A stretch of 64,000 bases of DNA. It comes from Intestinimonas butyriciproducens. Lineage in GTDB: Bacteria; Bacillota; Clostridia; Oscillospirales; Butyricicoccaceae. The notes beneath the pieces are model-generated. The model saw only the letters and a list, made by a program, of their open reading frames with translations, was not told the DNA's origin and made no database searches. Positions 25,514-33,864 of this stretch are shown here, one piece after another. The stretch spans positions 96,898 to 160,897 of the forward strand of contig NZ_JACJKW010000003.1 in assembly GCF_016901775.1 (NCBI RefSeq), written 5' to 3'. A program made the position numbers and the translations under genes. Numbering within the stretch: the stretch's first letter is position 1; the number at the start of each line of letters is the position of its first letter.

Positions 25514-25641
25514 CATCAATCCGCAACAACTGGCGACCTGTGCGTCAGTTGTTGCACTTCTCAAGGGGCCAGTGTGCGCCACAGGCGTGCATGCAGCCCC
25601 TTGCAGAAACTCAAAAAAGCGGCAAAGCCGCTTTTTTGACA
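25514..25641 (+). repeat. Structured intergenic repeat, copy B
   Basis: Best copy for folding. Stems: GCAACAACTG (25523-25532) / CAGTTGTTGC (25546-25555); CAAGGGGC (25562-25569) / GCCCCTTG (25596-25603); 3' hairpin AAAAAAGCGGC-aaa-GCCGCTTTTTT (25613-25637). Loops and joining bases match copy A, while paired bases differ in both arms. The rest of the 25232-25695 gap shows no gene. Confidence 0.75.
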
Positions 25642-25644
25642 GGC

Positions 25645-25671
25645 ATCCCCAAGGACGCAGGTCCTTGGGGA
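25645..25671. repeat. Palindromic repeat, right copy
   Basis: Same 27-base palindrome as at 25438-25465, in direct orientation (it is its own near-complement), placed just after copy B and 25 bases from the MATE stop. Confidence 0.8.
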
Positions 25672-25695
25672 TGGATGGAAAAGAAAAAAATGAGA

Positions 25696-27081
25696 TCACA
25701 CGGCCGGAGAAACCGGCTTGCTTTCCAGGTTGTGGATGTGCAGCTTATAGAAGCGGCTGAAGAGCAGGAGACTGGCCACCAGAGAGATGATCTCCGCCAG
25801 AGGGAAGGCATACCACACATAGCCCAGGCCGATTTTGGAGAACAGATAGGCGGCCGGCAGAATGACGATCAGCTGGCGCAGCACCGAAATGAACAGGCTG
25901 TTTTTGCCCCGTCCCACCGCCTGGAAGATGGTGGAGAAAATGACGCCGAAGGCTGCGGGGATAAAGCACAGGCTGATGGAGCGGAAGGCCGGCACGCCGA
26001 TGGCCAGCATTTCGCCGGAGCCGTCAAAGATGGTCAGCAGCTGGGCGGGGAAGATCCAGAACAGCAGCGTGCCCACTGCCATAATGCCGCAGGCGATGCA
26101 GATGCCGATGCGCAGGCAGCTGAGCAGGCGTGCCTTTTTCCGGGCGCCGTAGTTGTAGCCCATGATGGGCATCAGTCCATGGGTCAGGCCGAAGACCGGC
26201 ATGAACACAAAGGACTGGAGCTTGTAATAGACGCCCAGCACCGAGATGGCCGTCTCAGAAAAGGCCGAAAGGATCTGGTTCAGGCCCATCACCAGGAAGG
26301 AGCTGATGGACTGCATGATCATGGAAGGAATGCCTACGGAGTAGATATCCCGGATGGTGGGGCCGTGGAAACGGAAGCCCTTGAGGGTCACATGGACGGC
26401 ATGGCTTTTGCGGAACATCACATAAAGGCTGAAGCACATGGCCAGGATCTGACCGATGACGGTGGCTACTGCCGCGCCCAGGATGCCCATCTTGGGCAGG
26501 CCGAACAGGCCAAAGATCAGAATGGGGTCCAGAATGATGTTGGTGACGCAGCCCACCAGCATAAAGAGCATGGGATAGATCATGTTGCCGGTGGCCTGGA
26601 GGGTCTTTTCAAAGGCGATTTCCACAAAGCTGCCGAAGGAGCAGATGCACACCACCGACAGATACTGGGTGCCCAGATCGATCACATTGGCGTTCTGGCT
26701 GAAAAGGCCCAGGAACCACCGGGAGCCAAACAGGCCGAAGAGGGCGAAAAGCAGAGAGGTGAAGAAGGCCAGGATCGCCCCGTGGCAGGCGGCCAGGTCA
26801 GCTTCCCGCTGGCGTTTTTCTCCCAGACGGCGGGACACCAGGGAATTGACGCCCACCCCGGTGCCGACGGCCAGGGAGATCATCAACTGCTGGATGGGGA
26901 AAGCCAGGGAAACGGCGGTGAGGGCATCCATGCTGATCTTGGCCACAAAATAACTGTCCACAATATTATAAAGGGACTGGACCAGCATGGAGAAAATGGC
27001 CGGCAGAGACATGGAGATGATCAGCCGGAGCATGGGCGTGTTGCCCATTTTGTTTTCGCGGATTTCTTCCATCAAATGCAC
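25696..27081 (-). CDS. MATE-family multidrug/Na+ antiporter
   Basis: 461 aa with twelve predicted membrane segments. The N-terminus (GNTPMLRLIISMSLPAIFSMLVQSLYNIVDSYFVAKIS) and the repeated half with MGLNQILSAFSETAISVLGVYYKLQSF are typical of MATE exporters, which expel organic cations or flavins in exchange for Na+ or H+. Substrate unknown. Single-gene unit: no neighbour on the same strand within 450 bases downstream. Confidence 0.94.
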   Translation of the reverse strand: MHLMEEIRENKMGNTPMLRLIISMSLPAIFSMLVQSLYNIVDSYFVAKISMDALTAVSLAFPIQQLMISLAVGTGVGVNSLVSRRLGEKRQREADLAACHGAILAFFTSLLFALFGLFGSRWFLGLFSQNANVIDLGTQYLSVVCICSFGSFVEIAFEKTLQATGNMIYPMLFMLVGCVTNIILDPILIFGLFGLPKMGILGAAVATVIGQILAMCFSLYVMFRKSHAVHVTLKGFRFHGPTIRDIYSVGIPSMIMQSISSFLVMGLNQILSAFSETAISVLGVYYKLQSFVFMPVFGLTHGLMPIMGYNYGARKKARLLSCLRIGICIACGIMAVGTLLFWIFPAQLLTIFDGSGEMLAIGVPAFRSISLCFIPAAFGVIFSTIFQAVGRGKNSLFISVLRQLIVILPAAYLFSKIGLGYVWYAFPLAEIISLVASLLLFSRFYKLHIHNLESKPVSPAV

Positions 27082-27571
27082 TTCCTTTGGGATAAAATAA
27101 TAATTTCAACCGGTTAGGCCGGAAAAAAGGCAAAGGCAAAAAAAGAGACGGCCCAAGGCCGCCGCAAAAAAAGGGATGCGTATGCCGGGCGCCGCTTTTT
27201 CCTCCAGAACTGGATGCGGCGTACTGGGAAAAAGTATAACATAAAAAGGGCAAAAGGACAAGGATTGTTAAAAAAGAAGCAAAAAGCCGCCCAAAATGGG
27301 CGGACTTTCCGCAAAGAGGAGACAAGATGCAGCGCCATTTGAAAATTTATGAGGAAGCAGGAGAGAAACAGGGAGCAAAAAAACAGCGCTGCAAAAGGAA
27401 ACGGGAGGTTATGGGAACTCCCGGCGCAGAGGAAAAGCATCTGCGCATGAACTGGAAATAGGATGCAGCTGACCGGGAAAACCCGTTCTGCGATTTCAGT
27501 GTAGCAAATCGACAGAGCGGAGGCAAGAAAAAATTCATCCCGAGAAAGAGTGCGCCAAGGGGGGTGAATAT

Positions 27572-27615
27572 ATTTAATACGGTATAAATAAGAAAAAAGA
27601 AAAACCGTATTAAAT
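27572..27615. promoter_or_regulatory. Inverted repeat upstream of the hydrogenase operon
   Basis: Perfect 12-bp arms ATTTAATACGGT (27572-27583) and ACCGTATTAAAT (27604-27615), 20 bases apart, about 45 bases upstream of the putative -35 box. Candidate operator. It does not match the Rex consensus (TTGTTAA/TTAACAA). The rest of the 27082-27726 gap is A-rich and shows no supported gene. Confidence 0.65.
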
Positions 27616-27659
27616 AAAAAATATTTTTCTGCGGAAAGGGTATCGTTAAAAAAATATCA

Positions 27660-27688
27660 TTGCAATCTGTCTCCGGGTCGGCTACACT
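27660..27688 (+). promoter_or_regulatory. Putative promoter of hydCBA
   Basis: TTGCAA (27660-27665), 17-base spacer, TACACT (27683-27688), followed by GGAGGGG before the ATG at 27727. Confidence 0.6.
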
Positions 27689-27726
27689 GAGATCACAACA
27701 GATATTTTTTTGGAGGGGATGCGTCC

Positions 27727-28212
27727 ATGAACAATGGAGTGGATTTTGCCGTCATCGACCGCATACTGGATCGTCACGGAGCCCAGGCCAGCAATGTCAT
27801 TGCCATTTTGCAGGATATCCAGGGAGAATACCGGTATCTGCCCCGGGAAATTTTTCCCTATCTGGCGAGAAAATTACAGATGAGCGCCGCGAAAATTTAC
27901 AGCGTGGCTACTTTTTATGAGAATTTTTCCCTGGAACCCAAGGGGAAATATGTGATCAAGATCTGCGACGGCACTGCCTGCCATGTGCGCAAAAGCATTC
28001 CCATTCTGGAGAAGATGCGGGAAACTTTGGGCCTTTCCTCTCAGAAGATCACCACCGACGATATGCTCTTTACCGTGGAGACCGTCTCCTGTCTGGGAGC
28101 CTGCGGTCTGGCCCCGGCCTGTACCGTCAATGACAAAGTCTATCCTTCCATGACGCCGGAGAAAGCGGTGGAATTGCTGGATGAGCTGAAGAAGGAGGGG
28201 ACGGCATGCTGA
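27727..28212 (+). CDS. hydC: NuoE-like [2Fe-2S] subunit of bifurcating hydrogenase
   Basis: 161 aa thioredoxin-like ferredoxin subunit that carries one [2Fe-2S] cluster. The four ligands are seen: Cys80 and Cys85 (CDGTACHVRKS), Cys122 and Cys126 (SCLGACGLAP). The helical N-terminus (about 1-70) matches NuoE/HndA. The gene overlaps the NuoF-like gene by 7 bases. With it and the catalytic subunit, it forms the NAD(P)H- and ferredoxin-linked [FeFe] hydrogenase. Confidence 0.95.
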   Translation: MNNGVDFAVIDRILDRHGAQASNVIAILQDIQGEYRYLPREIFPYLARKLQMSAAKIYSVATFYENFSLEPKGKYVIKICDGTACHVRKSIPILEKMRETLGLSSQKITTDDMLFTVETVSCLGACGLAPACTVNDKVYPSMTPEKAVELLDELKKEGTAC

Positions 28213-30080
28213 AAACAAGAGAAGAACTTTCCGTCCTGCGCCAGACCCTGGAAGGCCGCTTTGCTTCTCAGGTGAAGAAGATCCTGGTGTGTGCCGGTAC
28301 CGGCTGTGTGGCCGGCGGCTCTTTGGACATCTATGCCCGTCTGGTGGAGCTACTTCAGGAAAAAGGCATCCACTGTCAGGTGGACCTGGCCCATGAGCCT
28401 CATGGGGATGATGTGGGCGTCAAGCGCAGCGGCTGCCACGGCTTTTGTGAAATGGGTCCTCTGGTGCGTATTGAGCCTCAGGGCTGGCTGTATATTAAGG
28501 TAAAGAAGGACGACTGCCAGGAGATCATCGAAAAGACCGTCCTGGGCGGCGAGCCCATCGACCGGCTGTGCTATAAGATGAATGGGGAGATCTATAAAAC
28601 CCAGGAAGAAATCCCCTTCTATAAAAAGCAGACCCGTACTGTGTTGGAGCACTGCGGCCACATCGACGCTACCTCCATTCAGGAGTACATCGCCATCGGC
28701 GGCTACAAAGCCTTTGAAAAGGCTTTGTTTGACATGGATGGCCAGGAGATCGTGGATGAGATCCAGAAATCCAACCTGCGTGGCCGGGGCGGCGGCGGCT
28801 TCCCGGCCGGCCGGAAATGGGCTCAGGTGCGCGCCCAGGAAGCCACTCCCAAGTACATCGTCTGCAACGGTGACGAAGGAGACCCGGGCGCCTTTATGGA
28901 CCGATCGGTGATGGAGGGCGACCCCCACCGGCTGCTGGAAGGCATGATGATCGCCGGTGTGGCCTGCGGGGCCAGCCAGGGCTATATTTATGTCCGGGCC
29001 GAATATCCCATGGCCGTCAGCCGTCTGGACGGCGCCATTCAGCAGGCCAGAGAGCTGGGACTGCTGGGAACCAATATTCTGGGAAGCGGCTTTGATTTTG
29101 ACATCCATATCAGCCGGGGCGCCGGTGCGTTTGTCTGCGGCGAAGGCAGCGCCCTCACCGCCTCCATCGAGGGCCGCCGGGGTATGCCCCGGGTCAAGCC
29201 GCCCCGCACCGTGGAGCGGGGCCTGTTTGACAAGCCCACCGTGCTCAACAATGTGGAAACGCTGGCCAATGTGCCCCATATCATCACCCGGGGGGCGGAC
29301 TGGTACCGTTCCATCGGCCCGGAGAACAGCCCGGGCACCAAGGCCTTTGCCCTGACGGGCAACATTCAGAACACCGGCCTGATCGAAGTGCCCATGGGCA
29401 CCACCCTGCGGGAGATCATCTTCGACATCGGCGGCGGCATGCGGGACGGCGCCGAGTTCAAAGCGGTGCAGATCGGCGGCCCCTCCGGCGGCTGCCTGAC
29501 AAAGGAGCATCTGGACCTGCCCCTGGACTTCGATTCTCTCCAGAAAGTGGGAGCCATGATCGGCTCCGGCGGTTTGGTGGTCATGGACGACAAGACCTGC
29601 ATGGTGGAAGTGGCCCGGTTCTTCATGAACTTCACCCAGAACGAAAGCTGCGGCAAGTGCGTCCCCTGCCGGGAAGGCACCAAGCGGATGCTGGAGATTC
29701 TGGAGCGGATCGTGGCCGGACAGGGAAAAGAGGGGGACATCGACCTGCTTTTAGAGCTGGCCGAGACCATTTCGGCCACCGCTCTGTGCGGTCTGGGAAA
29801 AACGGCGGCCCAGCCGGTGGTGAGCACCATCCGGTATTTCCGGGATGAATACGAAGCACATGTGAAGGAAAAGCGCTGCCCCACCCACAACTGCCAGAAG
29901 CTGAAGCGCTATTACATCGATCCTCAGGAGTGCAAGGGCTGCTCCAAGTGCGCCAGGATGTGCCCTGTGGGGGCCATCTCCGGGGAGATCCGCAGCCCCT
30001 TCACCATCGATCCCGACAAATGCATCAAGTGCGGCGCCTGCTTTGACGGGTGCAGTTTCCACGCCGTGAAGGAGGGCTAA
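28206..30080 (+). CDS. hydB: NuoF-like flavoprotein subunit of bifurcating hydrogenase
   Basis: 624 aa. Domains in order: thioredoxin-like [2Fe-2S] (CAGTGCVAGGS near 28, GCHGFCEMGP near 78), NuoF core with the FMN/NADH sites (NLRGRGGGGFPAGRKW about 190-205; CNGDEGDPGAFMDR), [4Fe-4S] ligands ESCGKCVPCREG, and a C-terminal two-[4Fe-4S] ferredoxin (CKGCSKCARMCPVGAI, CIKCGACFDGC). This is the subunit that oxidises or reduces NAD(P) and is where flavin-based bifurcation is thought to occur in HydABC. Confidence 0.96.
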   Translation: MLKTREELSVLRQTLEGRFASQVKKILVCAGTGCVAGGSLDIYARLVELLQEKGIHCQVDLAHEPHGDDVGVKRSGCHGFCEMGPLVRIEPQGWLYIKVKKDDCQEIIEKTVLGGEPIDRLCYKMNGEIYKTQEEIPFYKKQTRTVLEHCGHIDATSIQEYIAIGGYKAFEKALFDMDGQEIVDEIQKSNLRGRGGGGFPAGRKWAQVRAQEATPKYIVCNGDEGDPGAFMDRSVMEGDPHRLLEGMMIAGVACGASQGYIYVRAEYPMAVSRLDGAIQQARELGLLGTNILGSGFDFDIHISRGAGAFVCGEGSALTASIEGRRGMPRVKPPRTVERGLFDKPTVLNNVETLANVPHIITRGADWYRSIGPENSPGTKAFALTGNIQNTGLIEVPMGTTLREIIFDIGGGMRDGAEFKAVQIGGPSGGCLTKEHLDLPLDFDSLQKVGAMIGSGGLVVMDDKTCMVEVARFFMNFTQNESCGKCVPCREGTKRMLEILERIVAGQGKEGDIDLLLELAETISATALCGLGKTAAQPVVSTIRYFRDEYEAHVKEKRCPTHNCQKLKRYYIDPQECKGCSKCARMCPVGAISGEIRSPFTIDPDKCIKCGACFDGCSFHAVKEG

Positions 30081-30083
30081 ACC

Positions 30084-31763
30084 ATGAGCGCATTTATGAT
30101 GGTAGACAACATCCCTGTGCCCATCCATGGGGAAGAAAATATTCTGGCGGTCATCCGCAAAGCCGGCATCCAGCTGCCCACCTTCTGCTATTATTCCGAG
30201 CTGTCGGTGTATGGCGCCTGCCGGATGTGCATGGTAGAGGACAAACGGGGAAATATCCAGGCGGCCTGCTCCACCCCGCCCCGGGAGGGTATGGAGATCT
30301 ATACTAACACACCCCGGCTGCGGAAATACCGGAAGAATGTGCTGGAGCTGCTGCTGGCCAGCCATTGCCGGGACTGCACCACCTGCGAAAAAAGCGGCAA
30401 ATGCAAGCTCCAGGAGCTGGCTCATCAGTTCGGTATCCGGGACATCCGTTTCGGCGACGGCCAGGTGGAGCATGAGCGGGATGAGTCCTCGGTGTGCATC
30501 AGCCGGGACAACGCCAAGTGCATCCTCTGCGGCGACTGTGTCCGTATGTGTGAAGAGATCCAGGGCGTGGGCGCCATTGACTTTTCCGGCCGGGGCGCCC
30601 GCATGAAGGTGATGCCCGCCTTTGACGAACCTATTGCCAGCAGTGCCTGCGTGGGCTGCGGCCAGTGTGCCGCCGTCTGTCCCACCGGAGCCATTGTGGT
30701 GAAAAACGACACCCAGAAGATGTGGGAGGAGCTGTCCGATCCCCACACCAAGTGCGTGGTGCAGATTGCCCCCGCGGTGCGGGTGGGCATCAGCCGCGAA
30801 ATGGGTCTGGGCGAAGGGGAAAATGCCATGGGCAAGGTCACCGCTGCCCTGCGCCGCCTGGGATTTGACGAGGTTTATGACACCACCACCGGCGCTGACC
30901 TGACGGTGCTGGAAGAGGCCAATGAGCTGTCGGAGCGGCTGGCCAAGGGAGAAAATCTGCCCCTCTTCACCTCCTGCTGCCCGGCCTGGGTGCAGTTTGT
31001 GGAAAAGCATTATCCCGAACTGATGCACCATGTGTCCACCTGCCGCTCTCCCATGGAGATGTTCGGTGCGGTGCTGAAAGAGCAGCTGAAGCCCTCCACA
31101 CGCCGGATCGTGTCGGTGGCCATTATGCCCTGCACCGCCAAAAAGTTTGAGGTGCAGCGGGATGAATTCAAGCGGAACGGCGTGCCCGATGTGGATTATG
31201 CCATCACCACCCAGGAACTCATCTCTATGATCCGCCAGGCCGGCATCGTCTTTGACGATCTGGAGCCGGAAAGTGTGGATATGCCCTTTGGCGTCTCCAC
31301 CGGCGCCGGTGTGATCTTCGGCGTCACCGGCGGCGTTACCGAAGCAGTGATTCGCCGTCTCAGCGACGACAAATCCACTACGGCTCTGCGGGCCATCGCC
31401 TTCAATGGCGTGCGCGGCATGGAAGGGGTCAAGCATACCGAAGTGGAGATCGGCGGCAAAAAAGTGCGCATCGCCATCGTCAGCGGCCTGAACAACGCCC
31501 GGCCTTTGATGGACCGGATCCTGGAAGGCCACAAGGACTATGACTTCATCGAGGTCATGGCCTGTCCCGGCGGCTGCGTCTCCGGCGCAGGCCAGCCCTT
31601 CGGCACCAAGGCCGACAAGGCCCGCCGGGGCGAAGGCCTTTACCAGGCCGACCGGATGAGCCCCATCAAGCGTTCCGAGGAAAACTATGCCGTCACCTCC
31701 CTGTATGACGGGGTGCTCAAGGGCCGGGTCCACGAGCTGCTCCATGTGGAATACGGCAAATAA
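30084..31763 (+). CDS. hydA: [FeFe] hydrogenase catalytic subunit
   Basis: 559 aa. N-terminal [2Fe-2S] domain (Cys35, 46, 49, 62), His/Cys-ligated [4Fe-4S] (HCRDCTTCEKSGKC about 94-107), two [4Fe-4S] (CILCGDCVRMC, CVGCGQCAAVC), then the H-cluster domain with all three motifs: TSCCP 296-300, MPCTAKK 348-354, ACPGGCVSGAG 493-503. All H-cluster cysteines are present, so it should be active. Forms the HydABC complex with the two genes before it. The maturases HydE, HydF and HydG are not in the window. Confidence 0.97.
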   Translation: MSAFMMVDNIPVPIHGEENILAVIRKAGIQLPTFCYYSELSVYGACRMCMVEDKRGNIQAACSTPPREGMEIYTNTPRLRKYRKNVLELLLASHCRDCTTCEKSGKCKLQELAHQFGIRDIRFGDGQVEHERDESSVCISRDNAKCILCGDCVRMCEEIQGVGAIDFSGRGARMKVMPAFDEPIASSACVGCGQCAAVCPTGAIVVKNDTQKMWEELSDPHTKCVVQIAPAVRVGISREMGLGEGENAMGKVTAALRRLGFDEVYDTTTGADLTVLEEANELSERLAKGENLPLFTSCCPAWVQFVEKHYPELMHHVSTCRSPMEMFGAVLKEQLKPSTRRIVSVAIMPCTAKKFEVQRDEFKRNGVPDVDYAITTQELISMIRQAGIVFDDLEPESVDMPFGVSTGAGVIFGVTGGVTEAVIRRLSDDKSTTALRAIAFNGVRGMEGVKHTEVEIGGKKVRIAIVSGLNNARPLMDRILEGHKDYDFIEVMACPGGCVSGAGQPFGTKADKARRGEGLYQADRMSPIKRSEENYAVTSLYDGVLKGRVHELLHVEYGK

Positions 31764-31781
31764 GAGAAAGGCGGCAGAAAG

Positions 31782-32033
31782 ATGAAATTCAGCGTGTGCG
31801 TGGGAAGCGCCTGCCATGTGAAAGGCTCTTACAATGTACTGCTCACCCTGCGGCAGCTGGTGGAGGAATATTCCCTCCACGACCAGGTGGAAGTGACTCA
31901 GATGTTCTGCGACGGTGAGTGCGTGGAAGGGGTCAAGGTGCGCATCGACGACCAGGAGACCGTCAGTCTCACCGGCGCCGCCACCCGGGACTTTTTCTTT
32001 GAAAAATGCGGCCATCTGATGGAGCAGGAATAA
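31782..32033 (+). CDS. Small thioredoxin-like [2Fe-2S] protein
   Basis: 83 aa, resembling the C-terminal ferredoxin half of NuoE-type proteins. Four Cys in the right pattern: Cys6 and Cys11 (CVGSAC), Cys43 and Cys47 (CDGEC). Similar short proteins occur in NADP-reducing hydrogenase operons (HndB-like). Likely an extra electron carrier or accessory subunit of the hydrogenase. AAGGCGG ribosome site; a terminator follows at 32051. Confidence 0.88.
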   Translation: MKFSVCVGSACHVKGSYNVLLTLRQLVEEYSLHDQVEVTQMFCDGECVEGVKVRIDDQETVSLTGAATRDFFFEKCGHLMEQE

Positions 32034-32050
32034 GCAATAGTACAAGACAA

Positions 32051-32086
32051 GCCGCCGGGGGATGAGTTGTCCCCCGGCGGCTTTTT
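32051..32086 (+). terminator. Terminator of the hydCBA operon
   Basis: GCCGCCGGGGGA / TCCCCCGGCGGC stem and TTTTT run. It separates the catalytic hydrogenase operon from the sensory one. Confidence 0.95.
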
Positions 32087-32099
32087 CTTTTGCCGCCCT

Positions 32100-32145
32100 T
32101 TGTCTTTTTTTCGTCTTTTATGTTATAATACGGGTATAATACCGG
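32100..32145 (+). promoter_or_regulatory. Promoter region of the sensory hydrogenase operon
   Basis: TTGTCT (32100-32105) and TATAAT (32124-32129) at 18 bases; a second TATAAT at 32135-32140. The -10 region carries TAATACGGG and TATAATACCGG, half-sites resembling the TAATACGG arm of the inverted repeat upstream of hydC. Confidence 0.65.
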
Positions 32146-32172
32146 CAGAAGAAGGGGAAAGGAGAAAGGGAT

Positions 32173-33864
32173 ATGGAACCGGTGATCGTCACCCAGAAGG
32201 CCAACTGCCGCAACTGTTATAAGTGCATCCGTTCCTGCCCTCAGGGGGCCATTGCCTTTTCCGATGACCAGGCCCGGGTGCTTTCTCAGGAATGCATCCT
32301 CTGTGGCCGGTGTGTGGAGGTTTGCCCCCAGGGAGCCCAGCAGGTGCAAAGCGACCTTGTCAATGTGCGCCGGATGCTGTCCATGGGGCTCAAGGTCTAT
32401 GCCAGTGTGGCCCCCTCCTGGCTGGCCGCTTTTCCGGGCATCACATTTCCTCAGTTTTCTGCCGCTTTGAAAAAGCTGGGCTTCACCGGCGTGGAGGAAA
32501 CGGCCGCAGGCGCTGCCCGGGTGAGTCTGGAATATATGCGCCTCATGGCCAAAGGGGAGATGGACAACATCATTGCCACCTGCTGCCCCTCCCTGGTACT
32601 TCTGGTGGAGCGGCAGTATCCGGAATTGACATCTCTGCTGGCCCCGGTGGTCTCCCCGGCGGTGGCCCATGGCAAAATGCTGCGCAGTATGTTCGGCAGC
32701 CGGATCAAAACGGTGTTCATCGGCCCCTGTCCCGCCAAACATTGGGAAAAACAGGAAAACGCCGCTCTCAGCGCCGTGCTGCTGTTTGAAGAGCTGGAAA
32801 CGCTGCTTGCGGAAAAAGGGGTGGTTTTTGGGGAAGAGGACACCCAATGCACCGAGACCCACACCCCCCTCAGCAGGCTGTACCCTTCCCCCGGCGGCAT
32901 CATCGCCACCATCCCGGCCAACAAGCGCCAGGGATACAAGACCTATGCCGTCAGCGGCGTGGAAGGGTGCAAGGAGACGCTGGATGCGGTGCGGCAAGGA
33001 CAGATCCATGGCTATTTTCTGGAGCTGAACACCTGCCCCGGCTCCTGTGTCCATGGCCCGGGAATCGCCCGGGAAAAAGCCCCGGCCATTCTGGTGAAGG
33101 AGCGGCTTTTGTCTGCCGCCCGGAAAAAGAGCACCGGCGCGCCTTCGGTGAGCGAAAGCGCCCAGGTGGATCTTGCTGCCCAGTTCCATCCCCGGAAAAA
33201 GAAGGAGCGGCAGCCCCGGGAAGAGGAAATCGCCGCCATTTTGGCCCAAACGGGAAAGGTGACCAAGGAAGATCTGCTCAACTGCGGCGCCTGCGGCTAT
33301 CCCACCTGCCGGGATAAGGCCGTGGCCGTGTGGCAGGGCAAGGCCGATGTGCGTATGTGCCTGCCCTATATGCGGGAAAAGGCCGAATCCATGTCCAATC
33401 TGATCATCGAATATGCCCCCAGCGCCATTTTGCTGCTGTCTCCGGAGGGGAAGCTGCTGGAATACAACCATAAGGCCATGGAGATGCTGGGCATCCGGGG
33501 CAAAGGAGCCCGGGGGCATGAAGCAGAGGACTTCCTGGAAGAAGGACTGCCGCCCCGGGAAGAGTGGCCGGTGAGCGATGTCTCGGCCTTTGTCAAAGGG
33601 GGCGAGCGCCAGGTGCGCTTGTCCATTGTGGAGATGCCCGGCGGGGACGCCATTGTCCTTCTGCGGGATGTGACCAGGGAGGAAGAAGACCGCACCGCCT
33701 TTGAAAAGAAGCGGGAGCAGACCCTGCGAGTGGCCCAGGAAGCGGTGGACCGGCAGATGCGCATGGTGCAGCAGGTGGCCAGGCTCCTGGGAGAGACCAC
33801 CGGCGAAACCAAAGCGGCCCTTTTGCGCATGGAACAGGCGGTGAAGGGAGAGAAACGCCGGTGA
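32173..33864 (+). CDS. PAS-containing, putatively sensory [FeFe] hydrogenase (HydS/group C type)
   Basis: 563 aa. Order: two [4Fe-4S] (CRNCYKCIRSC, CILCGRCVEVC), an H-cluster domain with altered motifs (TCCPS 136-140, GPCPAK 184-189, TCPGSCVHGPG 287-297), a further [4Fe-4S] motif (CGACGYPTC 371-379 plus Cys396), a PAS domain about 405-500 (SAILLLSPEGKLLEYNHKAMEMLG) and a C-terminal coiled coil. H-cluster cysteines are kept, but surrounding residues differ from the catalytic enzyme. This is the layout described for HydS-type hydrogenases, thought to sense H2 or redox state. Its last bases overlap the PP2C-like gene (GTGA). Confidence 0.92.
   Translation: MEPVIVTQKANCRNCYKCIRSCPQGAIAFSDDQARVLSQECILCGRCVEVCPQGAQQVQSDLVNVRRMLSMGLKVYASVAPSWLAAFPGITFPQFSAALKKLGFTGVEETAAGAARVSLEYMRLMAKGEMDNIIATCCPSLVLLVERQYPELTSLLAPVVSPAVAHGKMLRSMFGSRIKTVFIGPCPAKHWEKQENAALSAVLLFEELETLLAEKGVVFGEEDTQCTETHTPLSRLYPSPGGIIATIPANKRQGYKTYAVSGVEGCKETLDAVRQGQIHGYFLELNTCPGSCVHGPGIAREKAPAILVKERLLSAARKKSTGAPSVSESAQVDLAAQFHPRKKKERQPREEEIAAILAQTGKVTKEDLLNCGACGYPTCRDKAVAVWQGKADVRMCLPYMREKAESMSNLIIEYAPSAILLLSPEGKLLEYNHKAMEMLGIRGKGARGHEAEDFLEEGLPPREEWPVSDVSAFVKGGERQVRLSIVEMPGGDAIVLLRDVTREEEDRTAFEKKREQTLRVAQEAVDRQMRMVQQVARLLGETTGETKAALLRMEQAVKGEKRR

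Noticed and set aside
27114..27440. 108-codon minus-strand frame in the gap before hydC
   Set aside because: Phe-rich random-looking translation in an A-rich spacer, no ribosome site.
27572..27615. Rex operator upstream of hydC
   Set aside because: The arms do not fit the TTGTTAA-type Rex box, so a different regulator is more likely.
28350..32045. Long minus-strand open frames opposite the hydrogenase genes (386 and 764 codons)
   Set aside because: Antisense to clear NuoF and hydrogenase genes, no ribosome site or recognisable domain.
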